Notes: generated from the letters alone by a model not told the origin. A stretch of DNA of 64,000 nt from Lysinibacillus capsici (GCF_003367505.1 NZ_PXXX01000002.1:26180-90179); one strand, 5' to 3'. Shown: positions 42,306-51,245, counted from the first letter of the stretch. Numbers and translations are program-made.

Positions 42306-43278
42306 ACTTATTACGTTTAGTTAAACGGCCAAGAACGAATGCACCTGCTGCTACTGCAAGAACAGTATTCGTTTTTTTTGTAAATACTTGTTTTGTGACA
42401 AGATTAAGGTTTTGAGGACGCTCAGCTAAACGGCGCATGAAATAGCCGTACCAATCTTCACCGAATGGAACGTACACACAGAAGTTATAGCCCTCTTTTG
42501 CAAGTTCTTTTTGCATATCTGTACGGAAACCATATAGCATTTGGAATTCAAATTTATCAAGCGGAATATTATGATCAGCTACAAAGCGTTTTACGTGCGC
42601 AATAATATTGTGATCGTGAGTTGCGATTGATGTAAATTTACCATTTAGTAGGTGATATTCAATCAACTCAATAAAGTTTAAATCAATATCTAATTTATCT
42701 TGATAGGCTACTTCAACTGGCTCTTTATAAGCACCTTTTACGATACGTAAACGGTAGTCCTTAAATTTTTCAATATCATCTTTTGCACGGTAAAAGTATG
42801 ATTGGATGACTGTACCAACATTATTAAATGTTTTCGATAATTCTTCCACCATATCGAAGGAAGTTTGTAGACGTCCATAGTCTTCCATATCAAAGTTAAC
42901 AAAGATATCGTATGAAGCGGCTTTTTCTACAATCTCATACAGATTGTCATAACAAAAATCAACATCAATATCTAAGCCTAATTGAGATGGCTTTAATGAA
43001 ATATGTGCCGCTACACCATTTTCGTGAATAGCTTCGATCACAGTAAGGATTTTTTCTTTAGCAGCAGTCGCTTCTTCTTTACTTGAAACAAATTCACCTA
43101 GGTTATCTACTGTACAAGAAATATTATGTGCATTTAGTTCTTTGATGCTTGCAATTGTTTCTTCGATATTTGTACCAGCTACTACACTTTGTGCTCCTAA
43201 TTTTAGGCCATATTTCTTTGCAGCACTATTTAATAGTTGGTTCTCAGATAAGTGGATGAAAAAATCGCGTAATAACAT
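42304..43278 (-). CDS. Proline dehydrogenase with an added C-terminal hydrophobic tail
   Basis: A 324-residue FAD-dependent proline dehydrogenase, the first step of proline breakdown to glutamate. The barrel signatures are SLKPSQLGLDID, NFDMEDYGRLQTSFD, RIVKGAYKEP, IATHDH, FQMLYGFR and YVPFGEDWYGYFMRRLAERPQN. The ATG at 43278 is preferred because AGGAG lies 7 nt upstream; the ATG two codons earlier is 1 nt from it. After the usual end at ~residue 300 comes NTVLAVAAGAFVLGRLTKRNK, a short hydrophobic tail with a basic end that may tether the enzyme to the membrane. B. subtilis PutB and FadM (about 303 residues) lack this. The P5C dehydrogenase gene is not adjacent. Confidence 0.92.
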   Translation of the reverse strand: MLLRDFFIHLSENQLLNSAAKKYGLKLGAQSVVAGTNIEETIASIKELNAHNISCTVDNLGEFVSSKEEATAAKEKILTVIEAIHENGVAAHISLKPSQLGLDIDVDFCYDNLYEIVEKAASYDIFVNFDMEDYGRLQTSFDMVEELSKTFNNVGTVIQSYFYRAKDDIEKFKDYRLRIVKGAYKEPVEVAYQDKLDIDLNFIELIEYHLLNGKFTSIATHDHNIIAHVKRFVADHNIPLDKFEFQMLYGFRTDMQKELAKEGYNFCVYVPFGEDWYGYFMRRLAERPQNLNLVTKQVFTKKTNTVLAVAAGAFVLGRLTKRNK

Positions 43279-43352
43279 GGTCATTCTCCTAACTGCATTT
43301 TCTTTTTAGTATAACATAAATTTTTTAAACTATATTACATTCAGCCTAACAA

Positions 43353-44105
43353 TTATTTCATTTCGAGTAATTGCATACGTTCATTAAATAGTGCAGGATA
43401 ACTTAAAAAGCCAATCATAACGCTGGATAATGTTGCAGTAGTTAAGAGAGCAAAGATAATTAAAAGTTGAAATTGGACTGCATGAATAGGGTCGGCTCCC
43501 CCAATAATTTGACCACTCATCATACCTGGTAACTGTACTAGCCCGATTGTTTTTTGACTCTCAATCGTAGGAATCATACTAGCTTTTATGGCATTAATTA
43601 ATTGGCGATGAATAGCCTGTTTTGGTGTGCCACCCAGGGATAGTATTAGTTCCATTTGATCCTTATGGTTAATAATTTCAGCTGTAAAACGATTTAAGAA
43701 TAAAATGGATAGCACCATGGAATTACCAATTAGCATCCCGCTAATGGGAATGATATACTGAGCGGTTGCTGGAACAATATGAAAGCCTAGCAAAACACCT
43801 TGTGTAATTATTTCTATCATGACAAGAGTCAGTGCTATCTTCCAGGTGATTCCTTTAATACCTGCTCCTTTTTTTCGTGCATTTAACGTGGCTACGATAA
43901 TCATTAGTGCTACCATCAGTAAAATATAGCTATAACTATTTGCATCAAACACAAACTTTAATATATAGCCGACAGCAAGCAATTGAATGATGGAGCGTAA
44001 TGTTGCAATAAGCGTATCTTTTTCAAGGTCTAATTTTAATATTTTGGATAATAGTAAAGGGATACAAACAAAAATTAATGTCAGTGATAAGGCTGTATAT
44101 GTCAT
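43353..44105 (-). CDS. fetB: FetB-type (UPF0014) ABC permease
   Basis: A 250-residue permease with about seven membrane helices. LRSIIQLLAVGYILKFVFD, ISGMLIGNSMVLSILFLNRF and SLGGTPKQAIHRQLINAIKASMIPTIESQKTIGLVQLPGMMSGQIIGGADP are characteristic of the YbbM/FetB family. With FetA it has been linked to iron export and oxidative-stress resistance in E. coli. Its ATG overlaps the end of the ATPase gene by 4 nt. The role as iron exporter is by homology. Confidence 0.9.
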   Translation of the reverse strand: MTYTALSLTLIFVCIPLLLSKILKLDLEKDTLIATLRSIIQLLAVGYILKFVFDANSYSYILLMVALMIIVATLNARKKGAGIKGITWKIALTLVMIEIITQGVLLGFHIVPATAQYIIPISGMLIGNSMVLSILFLNRFTAEIINHKDQMELILSLGGTPKQAIHRQLINAIKASMIPTIESQKTIGLVQLPGMMSGQIIGGADPIHAVQFQLLIIFALLTTATLSSVMIGFLSYPALFNERMQLLEMK

Positions 44106-44833
44106 TTGTTTACCCCCTGTACAAACTCGGCAACACGTGGATTTGTTGGTGCATCGAGTAATGAACTTTTACCAGTTTCAACGAGCTCCCCATTCATCAT
44201 AACCCATGTATAGTGACCAATCGTTAGCGCTTGTTGCAAATTATGGGTAATCCAAATCATGGTAACGTTGTATTTTTTGTTAATGGTGACAATCAATTTT
44301 TCAATATCCTGTACGGATTGACGATCCAAAGCAGACGTTATTTCGTCTAATAATAAAATAGAGGATTTATTGATAAGTGTTCGAGCGATGGATACCTTTT
44401 GACGTTGTCCGCCTGATAGATCATTTGTAGATTGATGCAGGAAGCTTTCGTTTAACCCAACGTCCTCTAAATATTGAATAGCCTCCTGCTGCAAAAGTTT
44501 TTGTCCTTGCAGTGTACGGGGAAGTGCAAGATTCTCTAACACTGTACCTGCTATCATAGGAGCTGCCTGTAAAGCAATACCAACATGCCTTCTTAAAGCT
44601 GTTGGATCATATGTAGAAATAGGTTGATTATCGACGAGTATATGCCCATTTGATGGTGAGAGAAGGCCATTACATAATTTAAGTAATGTTGTTTTACCAG
44701 CGCCAGAGGGGCCAACGAGAGTGGTGATTTGCTCTTTCGGAAATGACCCAGTAATTGACTTTAATATCATTTTGTCATTTACTGAAAAATGAACTTGTTG
44801 AAAGTGAATGGCAGGTTCATATAACATATTCAT
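44102..44833 (-). CDS. fetA: FetA-type ABC ATPase
   Basis: A 243-residue ABC ATPase with Walker A GPSGAGKT (~residue 41), signature DLSGGQRQKV, Walker B ILLLDEITSALD and the switch His in WITHNL. It lies immediately upstream of the FetB-type permease and overlaps it by 4 nt, so it forms the FetAB-type exporter with it. The ribosome binding site is AAAGGAG, 8 nt before the ATG. Confidence 0.9.
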   Translation of the reverse strand: MNMLYEPAIHFQQVHFSVNDKMILKSITGSFPKEQITTLVGPSGAGKTTLLKLCNGLLSPSNGHILVDNQPISTYDPTALRRHVGIALQAAPMIAGTVLENLALPRTLQGQKLLQQEAIQYLEDVGLNESFLHQSTNDLSGGQRQKVSIARTLINKSSILLLDEITSALDRQSVQDIEKLIVTINKKYNVTMIWITHNLQQALTIGHYTWVMMNGELVETGKSSLLDAPTNPRVAEFVQGVNK

Positions 44834-44927
44834 CTATTGAAACTCCTTTACTTTAGTCAGTAAAATAACTGTAGCATGAAATGACTGGAAGATGGTGTTG
44901 AAATAAAAGAAAGAAGGGGATTTGGGA

Positions 44928-45428
44928 ATGGAAATATTGTATTTCGATACATTAACATATGCACAAGGCGATATGTATGTTGTGGCTTCAGACAAAGGAC
45001 TTGTTTATATAGGTACACCAAATGCAGCATTCGATGAAGTAAAGGAGTGGGCTATAAAACCATTTAAAGGATATTGTTTTGAAGAGAATTCAGAAAAGTT
45101 GCTCCCATATAAAGAGCAGTTAACAGCCTATTTTAAGAAGGAACTTATTGAATTTAATCTTCCAATTCATGTGAAAGGGACAGCATTTCAATTAGCAGTG
45201 TGGGATGCATTAAAAGAATTACCCTATGGTACAACAACAACTTATGGAAATATTGCTCAACGCATTGGTAATTCCAAAGCGGTTCGAGCGGTGGGGACTG
45301 CTATTGGAGCAAACCCAATCCTGGCAATTATTCCATGTCATCGGGTTATTGGCAAAAATGGTCAATTAACAGGCTTCAGAAGCGGCTTAGCTATGAAACA
45401 ATTTTTACTTGAGTTAGAGAAGGAATAG
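44928..45428 (+). CDS. ogt: Methylated-DNA--protein-cysteine methyltransferase
   Basis: A 166-residue suicide enzyme that removes O6-alkyl groups from guanine. The active-site motif is IIPCHRVIG with the acceptor Cys, preceded by PYGTTTTYGNIAQRIGNSKAVRAVG (helix-turn-helix and arginine finger) and followed by LTGFRSGLAMKQFLLELE. The ATG at 44928 follows GAAGGGGA; an upstream in-frame TTG lies too close to that site. It is monocistronic and divergent from the FetAB genes. Confidence 0.93.
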   Translation: MEILYFDTLTYAQGDMYVVASDKGLVYIGTPNAAFDEVKEWAIKPFKGYCFEENSEKLLPYKEQLTAYFKKELIEFNLPIHVKGTAFQLAVWDALKELPYGTTTTYGNIAQRIGNSKAVRAVGTAIGANPILAIIPCHRVIGKNGQLTGFRSGLAMKQFLLELEKE

Positions 45429-45557
45429 AACGAGTGAAGCGGTAAATGTTAGTCTCTTGCGAAATAATGGAAAGAGCGCTTTTTCTATGGATTAGATCAC
45501 TTCAAACAAAGTAATCTTCTTTCTCTGTAAACGAACAGTTTCACATGTAGGAGTGCA

Positions 45558-45602
45558 CCAAAAGAAATCTGCCCCATTATCCAAAGATAAAGGAGCAGAT
45601 GA
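45558..45602 (-). terminator. Terminator of the glnK-amtB operon
   Basis: On the minus strand, ATCTGCTCC / GGGGCAGAT arms with a loop of about 16 nt are followed by TTCTTTTGG. It lies directly after the amtB stop. Confidence 0.75.
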
Positions 45603-45607
45603 ACTAG

Positions 45608-46906
45608 CTATACATGTTGTTCTTCTTGAACATTGTTCTGCGTTTTACCGAAATGTGTTAAACGATGAGCGAAGGTTTCGCCTCGCACAGCGGAGCTTTT
45701 GAAAATATCTTGGTATTCGTAGGCAGGCGTTCCGTGTTCCATTACATCTAATCCAGCAATTTCTTCTTCAGCTGTTACTCGTAATGGGACAAATGCTTTG
45801 ATGATCAATAAACCTGCAGCTACTGATACACTAACCCAAGCAATAGTTGCAATAACGCCGATTGCTTGAATACCTAATAGACCAAAACCCCCACCATAAA
45901 ATAAGCCTTGCCCACCAATATCAAATAGTCCAACTGCCAGTGTTCCCCAAATACCACAAATACCATGAACAGCAATTGCTCCAACAGGATCATCAACTTT
46001 TAGCTTCCACTCTAGGAAGCGTACACCTTCCACAAGTAAAGGGGCAGCGATTAAACCAATGATAAGTGAGCCAAAAATGCTGACATTCGCTGCACCAGCA
46101 GTAATCCCTACAAGCCCAGCTAATGCACCATTTAATGTAAGAGAGCCATCGATATGTCCGTATCGAAATTTTGTATAGAAAGCAGTGGCAACGACACCAG
46201 CTGCAGCTGCAAAAAACGTATTAGCAATAACACTAGGAACTAGCTCTGGATCAGCTGCTAATGTAGAAGCGCCATTGAAGCCGAACCAACCAAACCAAAG
46301 TAAAAATACGCCTAATGCACCTAATGGAATGCTGTGTCCTGTAATAACATTTACTCGCCCATTTTCATATTTGCCTAGTCGAGGTCCAACCATAACTGCT
46401 GCCACAAATGCTGCAACAGCCCCTGTTAAGTGGACAACTGTCGAGCCAGCAAAATCAACAAAACCTAAATCTGTTAACCAACCTTGACCACTCCAAACCC
46501 AGTGGCCTACTACAGGATAAACAACTAAAGACATAAGTATAATAACTCCAACATAAGCGAAAATATTAGTACGTTCTGCAACAGCCCCCGATAAAATAGT
46601 TGCTCCAGTTGCAGCAAACATCGTTTGGAAGATAAAGAAAGAAAGATCATCTACTCCTTTTAAAGCAAAGCCACTTGTGCCGAAAATGCCACCTACTGAG
46701 TCTCCGAACATAATGGCATAGCCACATAAAAAATAGACGATTCCACCAAGAGAAATGGTAAGAAAATTCTTCATGATGATATTGACTGCATTTTTTGAGC
46801 GGGTAAATCCAGCCTCAACCATAGCAAAACCTGCATGCATAAAGAATACTAAAATAGTGCCAAGCATCACCCAAATTAAATTAACAGATAATAGTACTTC
46901 ATCCAT
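45608..46906 (-). CDS. amtB: Ammonium transporter AmtB
   Basis: A 432-residue channel with about eleven membrane helices, starting LLSVNLIWVMLGTILVFFMHAGFAMVEAGFTRSKN. The signature DFAGSTVVHLTGAVAAFVAA contains the first pore His; the second is in VHGICGIWGTLAVGLF. AmtB conducts ammonia or ammonium and is blocked by uridylyl-free PII. It lies 14 nt after the PII gene, the usual glnK-amtB partner arrangement (the order is reversed relative to nrgAB of B. subtilis). Control by TnrA/GlnR is inferred from boxes upstream of glnK. Confidence 0.96.
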   Translation of the reverse strand: MDEVLLSVNLIWVMLGTILVFFMHAGFAMVEAGFTRSKNAVNIIMKNFLTISLGGIVYFLCGYAIMFGDSVGGIFGTSGFALKGVDDLSFFIFQTMFAATGATILSGAVAERTNIFAYVGVIILMSLVVYPVVGHWVWSGQGWLTDLGFVDFAGSTVVHLTGAVAAFVAAVMVGPRLGKYENGRVNVITGHSIPLGALGVFLLWFGWFGFNGASTLAADPELVPSVIANTFFAAAAGVVATAFYTKFRYGHIDGSLTLNGALAGLVGITAGAANVSIFGSLIIGLIAAPLLVEGVRFLEWKLKVDDPVGAIAVHGICGIWGTLAVGLFDIGGQGLFYGGGFGLLGIQAIGVIATIAWVSVSVAAGLLIIKAFVPLRVTAEEEIAGLDVMEHGTPAYEYQDIFKSSAVRGETFAHRLTHFGKTQNNVQEEQHV

Positions 46907-46920
46907 CTATATCGCCCCCT

Positions 46921-47262
46921 TTATTCTACTGCAATCGATCCGACTTCTTTTGTTCGGATACGAATTGCTTGTTCTACTGGATAAATGAAAATCTTCCCGT
47001 CCCCAACTTTACCGGTTGCTGCTTCACGCAATAAAATCTCTACAATGGCATCAACTTTGCCATCGTCTACAATCATTTCTAATTTTAATTTAGGTAAAAA
47101 TTCAATTTCATACGTATTGCCGCGGAAGAGTCCTGTTCGACCTAGCTGACGACCACAACCAGCGATTTCAGAAACGCTTAACCCTGCAATTCCTTCCTGT
47201 GCAAGACCATCCCGAACAGCTCCAAAAACTTCAGGACGAATGATTGCTTCAATTTTTTTCAT
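46921..47262 (-). CDS. glnK: PII nitrogen regulatory protein (GlnK/NrgB type)
   Basis: A 113-residue PII protein, MKKIEAIIRPEVFGAVRDGLAQEGIAGLSVSEIAGCGRQ, with the T-loop GRTGLFRGNTYEIEFLPK and the C-terminal ATGKVGDGKIFIYPVEQAIRIRTKE. It binds ATP/ADP and 2-oxoglutarate and blocks AmtB. The T-loop Tyr is present (NTYEIE), although Bacilli generally do not uridylylate PII. It is the first gene of the operon, with GGAGC as ribosome binding site. Two TGTNAN7TNACA boxes lie upstream. Confidence 0.95.
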   Translation of the reverse strand: MKKIEAIIRPEVFGAVRDGLAQEGIAGLSVSEIAGCGRQLGRTGLFRGNTYEIEFLPKLKLEMIVDDGKVDAIVEILLREAATGKVGDGKIFIYPVEQAIRIRTKEVGSIAVE

Positions 47263-47341
47263 GAGTACCAGCTCCTTGCGTAAATTTAATTTACATGTTA
47301 AAACGGTATTAAAAACAGTGCAATTGTTTTTTTGAATTCTA

Positions 47342-47358
47342 TGTAAGGTTAGTTTACA
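47342..47358. promoter_or_regulatory. TnrA/GlnR-type box, proximal to glnK
   Basis: TGTAAGGTTAGTTTACA matches TGTNA-N7-TNACA, 80 nt upstream of the glnK start codon, a fitting distance for TnrA activation. Confidence 0.72.
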
Positions 47359-47472
47359 TAAAATATTTCCAGTCTCGAAGTATTTTAGAAAAAAGGTTTT
47401 TATATAGGGAATGAAAGCGGTACTAAAATTTGTGTCTAAAATGTGTACAGTTCTAAATTTTCTGACTATTTA

Positions 47473-47489
47473 TGTTAGAAAACCTAACA
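47473..47489. promoter_or_regulatory. TnrA/GlnR-type box, proximal to pncB
   Basis: TGTTAGAAAACCTAACA matches TGTNA-N7-TNACA and is a near-perfect dyad. It is 210 nt from glnK and 86 nt from pncB, so it could serve either direction. Confidence 0.7.
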
Positions 47490-47574
47490 TCTACAAGAGG
47501 GAATGTAATACGCAAGAATTTGGGTATATAGTGTATACTAGGACTAATTATCAAAGCGGAAGAAGGGGTTTCTT

Positions 47575-49035
47575 TTGAGATCAAACTATGCAGATGATAG
47601 CTTAGCGCTACACACAGACTTATATCAAATCAATATGGCAGAATCCTACTGGGCGGATGGCATACATAATAAAAAAGCGGTTTTTGAATTGTATTTTAGA
47701 AAATTACCTTTTGGTAATGGCTATGCCATATTTGCTGGGTTAGAGCGAATGCTTGATTATCTACGTGATTTTCGTTTTAGTGAATCGGATATTGCGTATT
47801 TACGTGATGAAGTAGGTTATAAAGATGACTTTATTCAGTATTTAAAGAACATCCGATTTACTGGAGAAATGTATTCCATGGTAGAAGGGGAACTTGTTTT
47901 CGCTAATGAACCAATCGTCCGAATTGAAGCTCCATTAGTAGAGGCGCAGCTAATTGAAACAGCCTTACTTAATATTGTTAACTATCAAACATTAATTGCT
48001 ACAAAGGCTAGCCGTATCAAGCAAATTATTAAAAATGAAGTGGCAATGGAATTTGGTACAAGGCGTGCACAAGAGATGGATGCTGCTATTTGGGGAACGC
48101 GTGCCGCGTTTATCGGTGGTTTTGCTTCCACAAGTAATGTTCGAGCAGGTAAACTTTTTAAAATTCCTGTCTCTGGTACACATGCCCATGCATTAGTACA
48201 AGCTTATAAAAATGATTATGATGCATTCCATGCTTATGCAAAACGTCATCGCGATTGTGTGTTTTTGGTAGATACTTATAATACATTGAAATCAGGGGTG
48301 CCAACTGCAATTAAAGTAGCTAAAGAGCTAGGAGACAAAATTAACTTTATTGGCATACGCTTAGATAGCGGCGATATTGCTTTCTTATCAAAAGAAGCTC
48401 GTCGTATGTTGGATGCTGCAGGCTTCCATGATGCCAAAATCATTGTCTCAAACGATTTAGATGAATACACCATCTTAAATTTAAAAGCTCAAGGAGCAAA
48501 AGTGGATGTTTGGGGAATTGGTACAAAGCTTATTACAGCTTACGACCAGCCTGCGTTAGGTGCAGTATATAAAATGGTGGCTATCGAGAATAGCGAAGGG
48601 CAACTTGAAGATACAATAAAAATCTCAGCTAATGCGGAAAAGGTATCAACGCCAGGCTTGAAAAATGTCTATCGTATTATCGATAAAAAGAATGGAAAGG
48701 CAGAAGGAGACTACATCACAATGCACGATGAAAATCCTCAAGCTGAGGAACGTATCAAAATGTTCCATCCGATTCATACGTTTGTCTCAAAGTTTGTCAC
48801 AAATTTTGAAGCAAAAAATTTACATCAGCATGTTATTAAAAATGGAGCGATCAATTATCAAAACCCTACATTAGAGGAAATGCGTGATTACGCGGCGGAG
48901 AATTTAGAGCTGTTGTGGGATGAATATAAGCGTGCGATGAATCCTGAAGAATATCCGGTCGATCTCAGTCAAAAATGCTGGGATAATAAGATGCGTAATA
49001 TTGAAGAAGTGCATGCGATGGTTAAACGAATGTAA
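47575..49035 (+). CDS. pncB: Nicotinate phosphoribosyltransferase
   Basis: A 486-residue enzyme of NAD salvage that makes nicotinate mononucleotide from nicotinate and PRPP. Family segments are DDSLALHTDLYQINMAESYW, KAVFELYFRKLPFGNGYAIFAGLERML, EFGTRRAQEMDAA (with the conserved Arg), IPVSGTHAHALVQAY and IGIRLDSGDIAFLSKEARRML. It starts at TTG, 6 nt after AGAAGGGG; no better start is seen. It is followed by nadE after 18 nt, so the two form an NAD-salvage operon. A TATACT at about 47534 may be its -10. Confidence 0.95.
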   Translation: MRSNYADDSLALHTDLYQINMAESYWADGIHNKKAVFELYFRKLPFGNGYAIFAGLERMLDYLRDFRFSESDIAYLRDEVGYKDDFIQYLKNIRFTGEMYSMVEGELVFANEPIVRIEAPLVEAQLIETALLNIVNYQTLIATKASRIKQIIKNEVAMEFGTRRAQEMDAAIWGTRAAFIGGFASTSNVRAGKLFKIPVSGTHAHALVQAYKNDYDAFHAYAKRHRDCVFLVDTYNTLKSGVPTAIKVAKELGDKINFIGIRLDSGDIAFLSKEARRMLDAAGFHDAKIIVSNDLDEYTILNLKAQGAKVDVWGIGTKLITAYDQPALGAVYKMVAIENSEGQLEDTIKISANAEKVSTPGLKNVYRIIDKKNGKAEGDYITMHDENPQAEERIKMFHPIHTFVSKFVTNFEAKNLHQHVIKNGAINYQNPTLEEMRDYAAENLELLWDEYKRAMNPEEYPVDLSQKCWDNKMRNIEEVHAMVKRM

Positions 49036-49053
49036 AAAGGAGTGACGGGTGCA

Positions 49054-49878
49054 ATGACTTTACAGCAACAAATTATTGAGGAATTACGCGTACTGCCTAA
49101 CATTGATGTACAGAGGGAAATACGTAAATCAATTGATTTTTTAAAGGAATATGCAAAACGCTATAGTTTTGTAAAAGGTTTTGTTCTTGGTATTTCTGGT
49201 GGTCAAGATTCAACATTAACAGGAAAACTAGCGCAGTTGGCTATTGATGAATTAAATGCAGAAGAGGGAGAAATGAAGTATTCGTTTTTCGCTGTACGAT
49301 TACCGTATGGCGTACAAACTGATGAACAGGATTGCCAAGATGCCATTGATTATATAAAGCCAACGAAGGTTTATACAGTAAATATAAAAGACGCAGTGGA
49401 TGCTAGTGTGAGAGCTCTAACAAATGCGGGGGTTGAGCTGAATGACTTTGTGAAAGGGAATGAAAAGGCTCGTGAGCGTATGAAGGTCCAATATTCAATT
49501 GCTGCAATGAATGGAGCGGTTGTATTAGGAACAGATCATGCTGCGGAAGCTATTACAGGCTTCTATACAAAGTTTGGTGATGGTGGAGCAGACTTAATGC
49601 CAATCTTTCGTTTAAATAAACGACAAGGAAAGCAATTGTTAGCAGAACTTCAATGCCCTGAGCATCTTTATAAAAAGGTGCCTACAGCAGACTTAGAAGA
49701 AGATCGTCCCTCATTGCCAGACGAAGTGGCGCTAGGTGTGTCGTATGATCAAATAGATGATTATTTAGAGGGGAAAGAAATTCCAGAAGAACCTCGCCAA
49801 AGATTAGAAGGGTATTATTTGCGTTCCCAACATAAACGTCATATGCCAATTACAATATTTGATGATTTTTGGAAGTAA
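49054..49878 (+). CDS. nadE: NH3-dependent NAD+ synthetase
   Basis: A 274-residue enzyme that amidates deamido-NAD to NAD. The ATP-pyrophosphatase loop is [19 protein letters not shown]. Other family signs are [50 protein letters not shown] and the C-terminal [18 protein letters not shown]. It lacks a glutaminase domain, so free ammonia is the donor; amtB lies nearby but on the other strand. The ATG at 49054 follows AAAAGGAG; a GTG at 49042 overlaps that site. It is the second gene of the pncB operon. Confidence 0.95.
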   Translation: MTLQQQIIEELRVLPNIDVQREIRKSIDFLKEYAKRYSFVKGFVLGISGGQDSTLTGKLAQLAIDELNAEEGEMKYSFFAVRLPYGVQTDEQDCQDAIDYIKPTKVYTVNIKDAVDASVRALTNAGVELNDFVKGNEKARERMKVQYSIAAMNGAVVLGTDHAAEAITGFYTKFGDGGADLMPIFRLNKRQGKQLLAELQCPEHLYKKVPTADLEEDRPSLPDEVALGVSYDQIDDYLEGKEIPEEPRQRLEGYYLRSQHKRHMPITIFDDFWK

Positions 49879-49881
49879 GAT

Positions 49882-49946
49882 GAGCGAAAAGGGTTATAAA
49901 GAAAGTGGTTTCACTTTTAAAAATAGCTCTTTTCGCTCTTTTTTTA
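49882..49946 (+). terminator. Terminator of the pncB-nadE operon
   Basis: GAGCGAAAAG (49882-49891) pairs with CTTTTCGCTC (49928-49937), followed by T7. A small inner hairpin, AAAGTG / CACTTT, lies in the loop. Confidence 0.8.
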
Positions 49947-50037
49947 TGTATTATGGTTCTATGTTGTTAATTGTCAGCATATAATGTCGATATAATTACC
50001 TATAAGGATAATAAAATGTAGGGGAGGGTAACTTTTT

Positions 50038-50358
50038 ATGAGGACTTCTAGAGTGAGTGCAACGACAAGTAGTGTTTTTCGGCAGGAACAACAGTATTTA
50101 CATGCTGGTGATCTCAGCCATAACTTTGGGCAAAATCCACAAAAGCAATTTCGGAATAGATTACAAAAAAATAAAGAGAAGACGTACAATTCAACAACTA
50201 TTTCTGTTAATTCACAACAGCAGCAACCGATTACACCTATCCATATAGATAGCGCTAGTGATTTGGAAATTCGCCGTGAATTAAATGAGACGGCATTAAA
50301 GCTCAGTCGTTTAAACAAACAAAAGAAGCGTCTCAATAGTTACCGTTCTTCCATATAA
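50038..50358 (+). CDS. Small hypothetical protein, polar and glutamine-rich
   Basis: A 106-residue protein I do not recognise. It begins MRTSRVSATTSSVFRQEQQ, is rich in Gln, Ser, Asn, Arg and Lys, and ends with a probable helix (LEIRRELNETALKLSRLNKQKKRL). There is no signal peptide or membrane segment. AGGGGAGGG lies about 9 nt before the ATG and a strong terminator follows, so it is a self-contained gene. The polar, basic composition would suit a spore or nucleic-acid-associated protein, which is only a guess. Confidence 0.65.
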   Translation: MRTSRVSATTSSVFRQEQQYLHAGDLSHNFGQNPQKQFRNRLQKNKEKTYNSTTISVNSQQQQPITPIHIDSASDLEIRRELNETALKLSRLNKQKKRLNSYRSSI

Positions 50359-50359
50359 G

Positions 50360-50396
50360 CCAAACTCTCCACATCAGTGTGGAGAGTTTTTATTTT
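50360..50396 (+). terminator. Terminator after the polar hypothetical gene
   Basis: AAACTCTCCACA / TGTGGAGAGTTT with a 4-nt loop and a T-rich tail. Confidence 0.9.
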
Positions 50397-50563
50397 TGAG
50401 GGGAAGTAAATGAAAGTACTAAAATCAAAATATTTGAAGTGAAGATGTTCATGGAATGTTCAAGGTAATTTTTCCATTTCTTCACAGCGATTTTTAACTA
50501 ATTTCACAACTAATCTGTAATGTAGGAGGTGGCAACAAAAAACTAAACTTGGAGGATAAAGTT

Positions 50564-51187
50564 GTGAAAAAATTATGGTTACCTGCACTAATATTATTAT
50601 TTGTACTTGCAGCTTGTGGTAGCGAAAAAAAACAGGTAGAAGAAACGGAAATTGAGCAAGAAGTTACGAAAAATGAATCAGAAACCGTGCAAGTTGCTTC
50701 ATTAGTAGATACACGGTTACAAGAGCCAGAAGAAGAGACAACTTGTGAAATGTGTAATATGAAAGTTTATATGAAAGACCATGATATGGGTGTATTTTCA
50801 GCACAGGCAATAAAAGAAGATGGAACAATCGCTTTTTATGACGATATTGGCTGTTTATTAAATGCAGAGGTTGCTAATGAAGAAAAAAACGAAAAATTTG
50901 TACGTGATTTTGTGTCGAAAGATTGGGCAAAGATTGAAGATGTAACAATTATAAAAACAGAGCTGAAATCTCCGATGAACTGGGGCTATATTTATTTCGT
51001 GGACAAGGCTGAAGCAGATAAATATATGCAAGAAAATTCGAAAGCTTATGTGGAGGAACTACAAAAAATTAAAGATGATGCATTGGAGAGACGTAAGAAA
51101 ATGATGCGAAAAAAGGCTGAGGATGAAAAAGATGCATCCGGTTCTATGCATTCGAATGAGATGAATCAAGAAGGGCACGGTCATTAA
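50564..51187 (+). CDS. NosL-like lipoprotein with His/Met-rich tail
   Basis: A 207-residue lipoprotein starting at GTG 50564, 9 nt after GGAGG. The signal ends in LAAC (about residue 17). The domain at ~60-165 follows the NosL pattern, with the metal-site motif TTCEMCNMKVYMKDH, then FYDDIGCLL and PMNWGYIYFVDKAEADKYM. NosL binds Cu(I) and helps mature the copper centres of N2O reductase. The extra ~40-residue tail is highly charged and ends SMHSNEMNQEGHGH, likely another metal-binding part. It is first in a cluster with nosD, a second nosL, nosY and nosF; a hairpin lies between it and nosD. Confidence 0.83.
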   Translation: MKKLWLPALILLFVLAACGSEKKQVEETEIEQEVTKNESETVQVASLVDTRLQEPEEETTCEMCNMKVYMKDHDMGVFSAQAIKEDGTIAFYDDIGCLLNAEVANEEKNEKFVRDFVSKDWAKIEDVTIIKTELKSPMNWGYIYFVDKAEADKYMQENSKAYVEELQKIKDDALERRKKMMRKKAEDEKDASGSMHSNEMNQEGHGH

Positions 51188-51192
51188 ATCAT

Positions 51193-51221
51193 AGACTAGG
51201 GGAAATCCTCTAGTCTTTTCT
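51193..51221 (+). terminator. Hairpin between the first nosL-like gene and nosD
   Basis: AGACTAGGGGA / TCCTCTAGTCT (one G-U pair) with a 2-nt loop followed by TTTTC. It could be a partial terminator that lowers nosD expression relative to the first gene. Confidence 0.65.
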
Positions 51222-51245
51222 TGCTGAATGAGGAGGTGGAAAGTG

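Noticed and set aside
49974..50336. Minus-strand frame of 120 codons rich in Cys and Phe
   Set aside because: It is antisense to the polar hypothetical gene, whose ribosome binding site and terminator support the plus strand.
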